A stretch of 49,373 nucleotides of DNA, taken from the NCBI GenBank assembly GCA_021813655.1, contig JAKAJU010000185.1, forward strand, positions 1 to 49,373, given 5' to 3'. The stretch is from Chloroflexota bacterium. GTDB taxonomy: Bacteria; Chloroflexota; Limnocylindria; Limnocylindrales; CSP1-4. A program made the translations under genes and the position numbers. Below the pieces are notes generated by a model, which was not told where the DNA came from, searched no databases, and saw nothing but the letters and a program-made list of their open reading frames with translations. Each line of letters opens with the position of its first letter. Within the stretch, counting starts at the first letter, position 1. Below are positions 38,233-46,115 of the stretch, piece after piece.

Positions 38233-38985
38233 ATGTCGGAGTACGACGCCGAAGGCCCGCTCGGCGCCCCGGTCGTCGTCTTCCTCCACGGGACGCGGCT
38301 CTCCCGTTCCATCTGGTCGGGCCAGGTCCGCGCGTTCTCCGACCGCTACCGGACCGTCGCGGTCGACCTTCCCGGCCACGGGGAGCTCGCGCACGTCCCC
38401 TTCGGGCTCGCGGCGTTCACCGAGCGGCTCGACTCGATCGTCACGCGCGAGGCGCAGAGCGGCCGAGCGGTCATCGTCGGCCACTCGCTCGGCGGATACG
38501 TGGCCATCGAGCACGCCGCGCGCTTCCCCGACCGGACCGCGGCGCTCGTCGTCTGCAACGCGAGCCTGGAGCCGCGCCGGCTGCTGACGTTCTCGCGACG
38601 GTCCGTCGCATGGCTCGCCCGCATCTCCGGCGAGCGGATCCGTACGCGGGTCACGGATCGGGTTCGGTCACAGGCGAGCCGGACCGTCACCGCGGGTGCC
38701 GGCGCGCCCGGCGATCGCAGCCTCGTCTTCAACGGCAGCCGCAACGCCGTGCGCGACATCATCGGACAGGAGTTCCTGCCCAAGCTCCACGCGTACCGCG
38801 GGCCCGTCCTCTTCCTCAACGGGGCGGACGACCCCGTCTTCCGCCGCGACGAAGGGGCGTTCCTCGCCGCGACGCACGACGGCGTCCTGCGGCTCGTCGA
38901 AGGGGCGGGACACGTCCCGTTCGTCGAGCGCCCGGCGGACTTCGACGCCGCGCTCCGGAGGTTCCTGGACTCGATCCGCTGGTGA
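38233..38985 (+). CDS. Alpha/beta-fold hydrolase
   Basis: This 250-residue hydrolase has the oxyanion segment VVFLHGT, the nucleophile S85 in VGHSLGGY, an acidic residue in NGADDPVF and a histidine in GAGHVPF. Lid residues are rich in arginine (SRRSVAWLARISGERIRTR in part). It belongs to the broad haloperoxidase/esterase group and the substrate is unknown. It could be considered for the hydrolase step of B6 catabolism, but it is 12 kb from that cluster and has its own promoter, so I do not assign it there. Confidence 0.82.
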   Translation: MSEYDAEGPLGAPVVVFLHGTRLSRSIWSGQVRAFSDRYRTVAVDLPGHGELAHVPFGLAAFTERLDSIVTREAQSGRAVIVGHSLGGYVAIEHAARFPDRTAALVVCNASLEPRRLLTFSRRSVAWLARISGERIRTRVTDRVRSQASRTVTAGAGAPGDRSLVFNGSRNAVRDIIGQEFLPKLHAYRGPVLFLNGADDPVFRRDEGAFLAATHDGVLRLVEGAGHVPFVERPADFDAALRRFLDSIRW

Positions 38986-39107
38986 CTCCGGCCAGCCCAG
39001 GGACGCGTGCCGCGCGCACGTCGCGCCGGCCTGCGTCCGACCAACCCGGGACCGCCGCGGATGCCGCCTCGGGCATCGCGGGCGCCGTCCCGGACTGTCC
39101 GACGGGC

Positions 39108-39121
39108 TACCATAGGCACCC
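39108..39121 (+). promoter_or_regulatory. -10 element for dnaE, probably leaderless
   Basis: TACCAT (39108-39113) ends 8 nt before the GTG at 39122 and there is no Shine-Dalgarno. The 136-nt space before the gene shows no other promoter signal. Confidence 0.4.
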
Positions 39122-42100
39122 GTGAGGATCGCCGCCGACGACTTCGTCCACCTGCACACGCACACGGAGTTCTCCCTCCTCGACGGGCTCGGGCGGATCA
39201 CGGACCTGGTGGACGAGGCCGAACGCCTCGGCTTCTCGCACCTCGCGGTCACCGACCACGGCGCCCTCTACGGGGCTGTCGCGTTTCACCAGGCCGCCCT
39301 CGGTCGGGGCATCTCCCCGATCATCGGGGTGGAGACGTACGTCGCCCGGCGCTCGATGACGGATCGCGAGGGGAAGGCCGATGCGCAGCCGTTCCACCTC
39401 GTCCTCCTCGCCCAGAACGACGTCGGCTATCGCAACCTCTGCCGCCTCATCACCGACGCTCACGTCGACGGCTACTACTACAAGCCACGCATCGACCGGG
39501 AGCATCTCGCGCGCCACGCGGAAGGGCTCATCGGACTCTCGGCGTGCCTCGGCGGCGAGGTGGCGAAGGCCCTCGAGGTCGACGACTGGGAGCTCGCGCG
39601 TCGGGTCGCGGGGGAGTACGGCGAGATCCTCGGGAAGGACCGGTTCTACCTGGAGCTCCAGGACCACGGCCTCCCGGAGCAGCGACGGCTCAACGGTCAG
39701 CTCCTGCGGCTCTCATCGGAGACCGCGCTTCCGCTCGTCGTGACGAACGACCTCCACTACGTCCATCGGACCCAGTCCGAGGCACACGACGTCCTGCTCT
39801 GCGTGGGGACCGGGAGCCAGCTCGACACGCCCGGGCGGATGCGCTTCGAGTCGGCGGAGTTCTACCTCAAGTCGGCCGAGGAGATGGCCGCCCTCTTCCC
39901 CGACCAGCTCGAGGCGGTTCGCGCCACCCGGCGGATCGCCGAGATGGTGGACCTCCGCCTCCCGATCGGCGAGACCCGGATCCCGTCGTTTCCCGTGCCC
40001 GAAGGGGAGACGGTCGAGTCCTGGCTGCGGAGCGAGTGCGAGCGCGGCCTCGTCGCCCGCTACGGGGATCCCGCCCCGGCACTCCGGGAGCGCCTCGACT
40101 ACGAGCTCGGCGTCATCACGCGGATGGGCTACGCCGGGTACTTCCTCATCGTCGCGGACTTCGTCCGGTTCGCGCGCGAGCAGGGGATCCAGACCACCTG
40201 CCGGGGGAGCGCGCCGGGGTCGATCGTCACCTACACGCTGGGGATCACGCCGGTGGACCCGATCCACTACGGGCTTCCCTTCGAGCGGTTCCTCAACCCG
40301 GACCGCGTCACGATGCCGGACATCGACGTGGACTTCGAGGACGGCCGACGCGACGAGGTCATCGCGTACGTCACGCGGAAGTACGGACAGGACCACGTCG
40401 CGCAGATCATCACGTTCGGCACGATGCTCGCCCGGGCGGCGATCCGCGACGTGGGCCGCGTCCTCGGCCACAGCTACGGCGAGGTCGACCGGGTCGCGAA
40501 GGCCGTCCCCAACCAGCTCGGGATCAAGCTCGACGAGGCGATCGAGCTCTCCCCGCAGCTCCACGAGATGTATGAGAGCGATCCGGCGGTGCACCGGATC
40601 GTCGACTTCGCGAGGCAGCTCGAGGGGGTTGCGCGCAACGCGTCCACGCACGCGGCCGGCGTCGTCATCAGCCGCGAGCCGCTGACCGACCTCATGCCCC
40701 TCCAGCGTGCGACGAACTCCGACGCCCTCATGACTCAGTACGAGATGCACGGCGTCGAAGCCCTCGGGCTGCTGAAGTTCGACTTCCTCGGCCTCTCGAA
40801 CCTCACGATCCTCCGCCACGCCGTCGACCTGATCCGCGCCGAGCGGGGAATCTCGATCGACCTCGACCGGATCCCCCTCGAAGACCCGAAGACGTACGCA
40901 CTGCTGGCCTCCGGCGAGACGACGGGGATCTTCCAGCTCGAGTCGGCGGGGATGCGGCGGTATGTCCGCGAGCTCCGCCCCACCACCGTCTTCGACCTCG
41001 CGGCGATGGTCGCGCTCTACCGCCCGGGACCCATGGACAACATCCCGCGGTACATCGCGCGCAAGCACGGACAGGAGCGGGTCGAGTACCTCCACCCGCT
41101 GCTCGAGCCCTACCTCGAGCGGACCTACGGGATCTTCGTCTACCAAGAGGACATCATGTCCGCGGCGATCGCGCTCGCGGGCTTCACGGGGCCCGAGGCC
41201 GACACGCTCGGATACGCGATCCGGAAGAAGAAGAGCTCCGTCCTCCGGTCGCTGCGCGAGAAGTTCGTCAGCCAAGCAGCCGAGCGGGGCGTCCCGGCCG
41301 CGACGATCGACGCGGTCTTCAAGGCGTTCGAGCCCTTCGAACGCTACGGGTTCAACAAGGCGCACGCCACCTGCTACGGGCTGGTCGCCTACCAGACGGC
41401 GTATCTCAAGGCGAACTACACGGTCGAGTACATGACGAGCGTCCTCACCGCGGTCCGGGATCGCGAGGAGAAGGTCGCCGCCGCGATCGCCGAGTGCCGC
41501 CGCCTGGGCATCCGGGTCCTCCCGCCCGACGTGCACCGCTCGTCCCTCGAGTTCACGGTCGAGGGCGATGCGATCCGCTTCGGCCTGCTCGCGGTGAAGA
41601 ACGTCGGGGAGGGCGCGATCGCGTCGATCGTCGCGGCGCGCGAGGCGGACGGCCCGTTCCGGTCGCTCGCCGACCTGTGCGGGCGTGTCGACCTCCGCCT
41701 TGCGAACAAGCGCGTCCTCGAGTCCCTCATCAAGGTGGGCGCGCTCGCTGACTTCGGGCACCCGGCGCAGCTGATGCTCGGCCTGGACGAGGCGATCGCC
41801 GCGGCGCAGGCGACGCAGCGCGACCGGGCGAGCGGCCAGACGAGCCTCTTCGACATGGCGTCGGAGCCCGCGATCCTCGAGCGGCCGCTCCCGGCCGCGA
41901 CCGAGGCGTCGAGTCGCGAGCGCCTCCGCTGGGAGAAGGAGCTTCTCGGCCTCTACCTCTCCGACCATCCGCTCGGCGAGGTCGCGGAGCGGATGAGCCG
42001 CGTCGTCAGCGCGTACAGCGGCGATCTCCGGGACGAGCAGCTCGACGGACAGCGCGTCGTGGTCGGCGGGGTGGTCACGGGCCTGCGGACGCTGATCACC

Positions 42101-42982
42101 AAGGCCAAGGCGACGATGGCCGTCGCGACGATCGAGGACCTCCAGGGAGCGGTGGAGGTTCTCGTCTTCCCCCGCACCTACGAGGAGACGCGGGACGCCT
42201 GGACGGAGGGCGCGATCGTCGTCGTCGCGGGACGTGTCGACCATCGCGGCGAGGAGGCCCAGCTGCTCGCAGACACCGTCCGCGCGTGGGAGAGCGTCCT
42301 CGAGATGGGGGACGAGGCCTTCGCGGCCGAGATCGCCGCGGGCGACCGCGGGCGCTCGCGCGGGAACGGCGATCGATGGCGCGGGCGACAGAATGGCGGC
42401 GACGGGCGATTCGGCGGGGACGGGAACGGCGGCGCGAACGGGAACGGCGGCGGGAACGGGCACGGCCGAGGCGGCGGGGCGCCATGCGATGCGCCGTCTG
42501 CGGACGGGGAGAGCCGCCCTGTGGCCGCCGCGCCGGGGTCGGCGTGGGTCTCGCCACTCCGAGGCGCCGATGTGCCGCCGATCGAGCCTGCGGAACCGAT
42601 CCCCACGTACTCGGAGCCGCCCGGGGCGATCGCGCCCGGCACGGACGACGACGAGCCGCCGCTGCCCGACGAGCTCCGCTCCCGGACGTCCGCAGCTGCC
42701 GCGGCCCCCACCGCGCCGACCGCAGCCGGCCCGGCCGCCACGCTCCACGTCCGCTTCGTCGTCGGGGCCGCGCCGGAGACGCTCGTCCGGGCCATGGAAG
42801 GAGTCCGCGAGGTCCTCCGCGAGCGCCCCGGGGCGACGCGAGTCGTCCTCCACGTGCCGCAAGGCGGCGGGAAGCCCGCGCTCCCGATGGAGCTGCGGAC
42901 CGGCGTCGCCTACGACGCGGAGCTTCCGGCCGAGGTCGCCCGGCGGTTGGGCGGGTCGGTCGTGGAGCTGAGCCTCGCCTGA
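39122..42982 (+). CDS. dnaE: DNA polymerase III alpha subunit
   Basis: This is the 1286-residue replicative polymerase. The PHP domain opens with VHLHTHTEFSLLDGLG and is followed by the palm, with catalytic acidic residues in PDIDVDFEDGRRDEVI. Thumb and fingers include GTMLARAAIRDVGRV, FDFLGLSNLT, LYRPGPMDNIP and FNKAHATCYG. Tandem HhH and OB (VVVGGVVTGLRTLITKAKA) domains come next. From about residue 1073 to 1207 there is a low-complexity Gly/Asn/Arg and then Ala/Pro-rich linker. A conserved-looking C-terminal domain follows (LHVRFVVG to the end). Typical length is about 1150, so the linker accounts for the excess. The start is GTG 39122. Confidence 0.96.
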   Translation: MRIAADDFVHLHTHTEFSLLDGLGRITDLVDEAERLGFSHLAVTDHGALYGAVAFHQAALGRGISPIIGVETYVARRSMTDREGKADAQPFHLVLLAQNDVGYRNLCRLITDAHVDGYYYKPRIDREHLARHAEGLIGLSACLGGEVAKALEVDDWELARRVAGEYGEILGKDRFYLELQDHGLPEQRRLNGQLLRLSSETALPLVVTNDLHYVHRTQSEAHDVLLCVGTGSQLDTPGRMRFESAEFYLKSAEEMAALFPDQLEAVRATRRIAEMVDLRLPIGETRIPSFPVPEGETVESWLRSECERGLVARYGDPAPALRERLDYELGVITRMGYAGYFLIVADFVRFAREQGIQTTCRGSAPGSIVTYTLGITPVDPIHYGLPFERFLNPDRVTMPDIDVDFEDGRRDEVIAYVTRKYGQDHVAQIITFGTMLARAAIRDVGRVLGHSYGEVDRVAKAVPNQLGIKLDEAIELSPQLHEMYESDPAVHRIVDFARQLEGVARNASTHAAGVVISREPLTDLMPLQRATNSDALMTQYEMHGVEALGLLKFDFLGLSNLTILRHAVDLIRAERGISIDLDRIPLEDPKTYALLASGETTGIFQLESAGMRRYVRELRPTTVFDLAAMVALYRPGPMDNIPRYIARKHGQERVEYLHPLLEPYLERTYGIFVYQEDIMSAAIALAGFTGPEADTLGYAIRKKKSSVLRSLREKFVSQAAERGVPAATIDAVFKAFEPFERYGFNKAHATCYGLVAYQTAYLKANYTVEYMTSVLTAVRDREEKVAAAIAECRRLGIRVLPPDVHRSSLEFTVEGDAIRFGLLAVKNVGEGAIASIVAAREADGPFRSLADLCGRVDLRLANKRVLESLIKVGALADFGHPAQLMLGLDEAIAAAQATQRDRASGQTSLFDMASEPAILERPLPAATEASSRERLRWEKELLGLYLSDHPLGEVAERMSRVVSAYSGDLRDEQLDGQRVVVGGVVTGLRTLITKAKATMAVATIEDLQGAVEVLVFPRTYEETRDAWTEGAIVVVAGRVDHRGEEAQLLADTVRAWESVLEMGDEAFAAEIAAGDRGRSRGNGDRWRGRQNGGDGRFGGDGNGGANGNGGGNGHGRGGGAPCDAPSADGESRPVAAAPGSAWVSPLRGADVPPIEPAEPIPTYSEPPGAIAPGTDDDEPPLPDELRSRTSAAAAAPTAPTAAGPAATLHVRFVVGAAPETLVRAMEGVREVLRERPGATRVVLHVPQGGGKPALPMELRTGVAYDAELPAEVARRLGGSVVELSLA

Positions 42983-43041
42983 GCGCCCGTCCCGGGCGGC
43001 CCCTGCCGGCCGGCCCGCCGCACAGGCTCCGATCAGCGCGG

Positions 43042-43644
43042 TCAGCGTCCCCCGTCGCCCTCCGACGCGGCCGCCTGGGCGCGCAGCGCCTGGACGACCG
43101 AGAGCTTCTCGTAGAACTGCGCGCGCACCGACTTCTCCTCCTCGGCGTCGAGCCCCATCTCCTTGGCGATCTGGTCGAGCGTCGCGTTCTCCTCGGCGGA
43201 GATGAGTCGACTGGCGGCGCCCACCATGTAGCACGCGCGGAGGAGGTCGAGCTTCTGGGACGTCGTCGCCCGGGAGGACCAGTCCCGGGTGATGATGTAG
43301 TCCTCGGTCGCGCCGTAGAGCCTCGACTGCGTCTTGGCCATCTCGACGACGAGGACGGCCTCGGCCTCGGGGACCCGGCCCTCCGTCACGACGATCCGCT
43401 CCATCTCGGCCGTCTCCGCAGCGTCGGCATCCATGTCCGCGAGCGCGGCGCGGCTGAGGATGTACGCGAACCCGGCCAGGTAGCGAGCGCGGTCCTCGGG
43501 CATCGCGTCGAGCTCGGCGGAGATCCGGCGGATGACCTCGGCCTCGGCCTCCGCGTCCGCGATCGGCTGGCCGCTCGGATCGAGCGGGGCCGGGCGCTCG
43601 ACGATGTCCTTCTCCTGCAGACCGAGGTAGTGGCGCCAGGACAT
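43042..43644 (-). CDS. TerB-like (tellurite-resistance fold) protein
   Basis: This 200-residue mostly helical acidic protein has a region about 30-185 resembling TerB/DjlA-type helical domains. It shows ARYLAGFAYILSRAALADMDADAAE and, later, RACYMVGAASRLISAEENATLDQIAKEMGL (given here as landmarks; both are in the frame). TerB domains bind metals through acidic residues and occur near stress genes, but no other ter gene is present. ATG 43644 has GGAG 7 nt upstream. The longer open frame reaching 43947 lacks protein-like content before this ATG. Confidence 0.7.
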   Translation of the reverse strand: MSWRHYLGLQEKDIVERPAPLDPSGQPIADAEAEAEVIRRISAELDAMPEDRARYLAGFAYILSRAALADMDADAAETAEMERIVVTEGRVPEAEAVLVVEMAKTQSRLYGATEDYIITRDWSSRATTSQKLDLLRACYMVGAASRLISAEENATLDQIAKEMGLDAEEEKSVRAQFYEKLSVVQALRAQAAASEGDGGR

Positions 43645-43811
43645 GGGTGACTCCGTGGTGGGCGATGGTGGGGTGGCGACGCGGACGGATCGGCGCGCGG
43701 GCCCGCACAGGGTACACCGGGTGAGCGAGACCCTCCGCCGTGGCGCGGTCCGGCGTGTCGGGCTAATGTCGCCCCTGCGGCCCACCGGCCGGCCAGAAGG
43801 GGAGGGGGTCC

Positions 43812-44702
43812 ATGAAGGACGGTCGGATCGAGGTCGCGCCGGGGGTCTCCCTGGCGGCGCGCCGTCGGGATGCGCGCGATCGCGTCGCGGACGGATCGGC
43901 AGCGCCGTTCGTGCTCGTCCACGGTCTCGCCTCCAATGCCCGGACATGGGACGGCGTGGCGTCGAGGCTCGCGGACCTGGGCCATCCGTCGGTCGCGGTG
44001 GACCTGCGGGGTCACGGGCTCTCGGACCGCCCCGCCGCCGGCTACGACTTCGCGACGGTCGCGGGGGACGTCGCGGCCGTCATCCGGGCCCTCGGCCTTG
44101 ACCGTCCCATCGTCGCCGGCCAATCCTGGGGAGCCGATGTGGCGCTCGAGGTCGCGGCCCGTCACGGCGAGGACGTGCGCGGGGTCGCGTGCGTCGACGG
44201 CGGTTTCCTCGACCTCTCCCGGGAATTCCCCGTCTGGGAGGAAGGCGCCGTCGCACTCGCGCCGCCCGTGCTCGAGGGGATGCCCGCGACCGAGTTGGAG
44301 GCGAGGATCCGGTCCGGACATCCCGACTGGTCGGACGCAGGCGTCGCGGCGACGATGGCCAACTTCGAGATCCGCGGGGACGGGACGGTCGCACCGCGTC
44401 TCGCCCGCGAGCACCACATGACGATCCTCCGTGCGCTCTGGGAGCGTCGGACCACGGAGGTCCTCGCCTCGGCCGACGTCCCGGTCCTGCTGCTGCCAGC
44501 GGACACGGGCGACGCGGACTGGACGGCTGCCAAGCGCGCGGCTGCCGGTCGCGTGGTCTCCCGGCTCGCGGACGGCGGCCCCGACGGCGGCCGCGTGCGC
44601 GTCCGGTGGTTCGCCCCGGCCGACCACGACATCCACGTGCAGCACCCGGGCGAACTGGCCGGTGTGCTGCACGCTGCCGTCACCGACGGGTTCTTCGCGT
44701 GA
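43812..44702 (+). CDS. Alpha/beta-fold hydrolase
   Basis: This 296-residue hydrolase shows PFVLVHGLASNARTW, DLRGHGLSDRP and the nucleophile S105 in AGQSWGADVAL. The base lies in APADHDIHVQHP. The WGAD variant of the elbow is common in epoxide-hydrolase and haloalkane-like groups. The substrate is unknown. The start is ATG 43812, where the preceding stretch has GAAGGGGAGGGGG as ribosome-binding site. The stop overlaps the next gene's GTG by 4 bases, so the two are co-translated. Confidence 0.83.
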   Translation: MKDGRIEVAPGVSLAARRRDARDRVADGSAAPFVLVHGLASNARTWDGVASRLADLGHPSVAVDLRGHGLSDRPAAGYDFATVAGDVAAVIRALGLDRPIVAGQSWGADVALEVAARHGEDVRGVACVDGGFLDLSREFPVWEEGAVALAPPVLEGMPATELEARIRSGHPDWSDAGVAATMANFEIRGDGTVAPRLAREHHMTILRALWERRTTEVLASADVPVLLLPADTGDADWTAAKRAAAGRVVSRLADGGPDGGRVRVRWFAPADHDIHVQHPGELAGVLHAAVTDGFFA

Positions 44703-46078
44703 CCGGCCGAACGCCGCGGATCCTCGCGATCATGGGGTCCGGCGAGACCGCGCCCACGATGGCGCGCGTCCACCGGGCCGTCCTCGAGCGCCTCGGTCCG
44801 CCGCCCGTCCCCGCGGTCCTCATCGACACGCCGTACGGGTTCCAGGAGAACGCGGACGACATCTCGGGTCGCACGATGGACTACTTCCGCGAGACCGTCG
44901 GGAGCCCCATCGGCGTCGCGTCGCTCAGGAGCGCGACCGCGGACGGCCTCGCGCGGGCCACCGCGGTCGCGCGCATCCGCGAGGCACGGTACGTCTTCGC
45001 CGGGCCCGGGAGCCCGAGCTACGCGCTCCGCGAGTGGGCCCCGACCGAGGTCCCGCGCCTTCTCGCCGAGAAGCTCGCCACGGGCGGTGCGGTCGTCCTC
45101 GCGAGCGCCGCGGCCCTCACCACCGGCCTGTGGACGATCCCCGTCTACGAGGTCTACAAGGTGGGCGACGATCCGGTCTGGCTGCCGGGCCTCGACCTGC
45201 TCTCGCCGGCGACCGGGCTGCGCGCGGCCGTCGTGCCGCACTACGACAACGCCGAAGGTGGCACGCACGACACGCGCTTCTGCTACATGGGGGAGCGCCG
45301 GCTGCTCATCCTCGAGGCCGCGCTGCCCCACGACGCCTTCATCCTCGGCGTGGACAGCCACACGGCCCTCGTGTTCGACCTGGATTCTGGCGCCGCGACC
45401 GTCGCCGGGGCGGGCGGCGTCACCGTGCGGACGGGCGGGCGGAGCACCGTCTTCCCGGCGGGCACGACGCTGACGATCGACGACATCCGCGCGGCAGCCG
45501 AGGGCGCACCGGCTGGGGCGGGCCCGGCCGGGGAGGGTGGCCGGGCGCCTGCGGGCACCGGGTTGGCCGAGAGCGGGCGGGCCGGGGCGGGCGCACCAGC
45601 GAGCGGCTCGACGGGCGAGGCTGCGGCTGCGCCTGCGGGCGACGGCGCCGTCGTGTCTGCCGAGGGCGGTCTCACCGACGCCGTCGTGCACCACGAGCGT
45701 GCCTTCGCGACGGCCGTCGGAGCCGGGGACGTCCCGGCCGCGGTCGGCGCGATCCTCGCCCTCGAGGAGACGGTGGTCGCCTGGTCGCGTGACACGGGCG
45801 ACGCGACGGACTACGACCACGCGCGGGCCGTCCTCCGCTCGCTCGTCGTCCGCCTCGGGGACCTGGCGGTCGAGGGGACGCGGGATCCGCGCGAGGCGAT
45901 CGCGCCGTTCGTGGACGGTCTCATCGACCTCCGGCTCCGCGCGCGCGCCGACCGCGACTGGGCGGCCTCGGACGCGATCCGCGACCGGCTCGTCGCGGCC
46001 GGCATCGAGGTCCACGACACGCCTGACGGCACGACGTGGCGGATCGCGGGCAGCCAGGGAGATCGGCAGGCGCGCTAG
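44699..46078 (+). CDS. Type 1 glutamine-amidotransferase-like (peptidase S51/cyanophycinase-like) protein fused to a CysRS-like C-terminal domain
   Basis: This 459-residue protein's first 265 residues or so form an S51/cyanophycinase-like domain. It starts ILAIMGSGETAPTM and has FAGPGSPSYALREW, a nucleophile-elbow serine in VVLASAAALTTG and VVPHYDNAEGGTHDTR. LGVDSHTALV ends the fold. An Ala/Gly/Pro linker of about 55 residues follows. The last 130 residues resemble the C-terminal region of cysteinyl-tRNA synthetase: IDLRLRARADRDWAASD, IRDRLVAAGIEVHDTPDG, then TTWRI. No synthetase catalytic core is present. GTG 44699 overlaps the hydrolase stop. The function is unknown; the C-terminal module might bind tRNA or be a structural remnant. 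Confidence 0.75.
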   Translation: MTGRTPRILAIMGSGETAPTMARVHRAVLERLGPPPVPAVLIDTPYGFQENADDISGRTMDYFRETVGSPIGVASLRSATADGLARATAVARIREARYVFAGPGSPSYALREWAPTEVPRLLAEKLATGGAVVLASAAALTTGLWTIPVYEVYKVGDDPVWLPGLDLLSPATGLRAAVVPHYDNAEGGTHDTRFCYMGERRLLILEAALPHDAFILGVDSHTALVFDLDSGAATVAGAGGVTVRTGGRSTVFPAGTTLTIDDIRAAAEGAPAGAGPAGEGGRAPAGTGLAESGRAGAGAPASGSTGEAAAAPAGDGAVVSAEGGLTDAVVHHERAFATAVGAGDVPAAVGAILALEETVVAWSRDTGDATDYDHARAVLRSLVVRLGDLAVEGTRDPREAIAPFVDGLIDLRLRARADRDWAASDAIRDRLVAAGIEVHDTPDGTTWRIAGSQGDRQAR

Positions 46079-46115
46079 GCGGGGACCCGCTGCCGGCGCG
46101 TGACCGCCGCCGCTC

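Noticed and set aside
38233-38985. Hydrolase as the terminal amide hydrolase of B6 breakdown
   Set aside because: It lies 12 kb outside the regulon, has its own leaderless promoter and lacks the shared palindrome.
39713-43717. Minus-strand open frame of 1334 codons opposite dnaE
   Set aside because: The plus strand carries an unmistakable DNA polymerase III alpha subunit. The reverse frame is low-information Arg/Asp/Glu-rich sequence.
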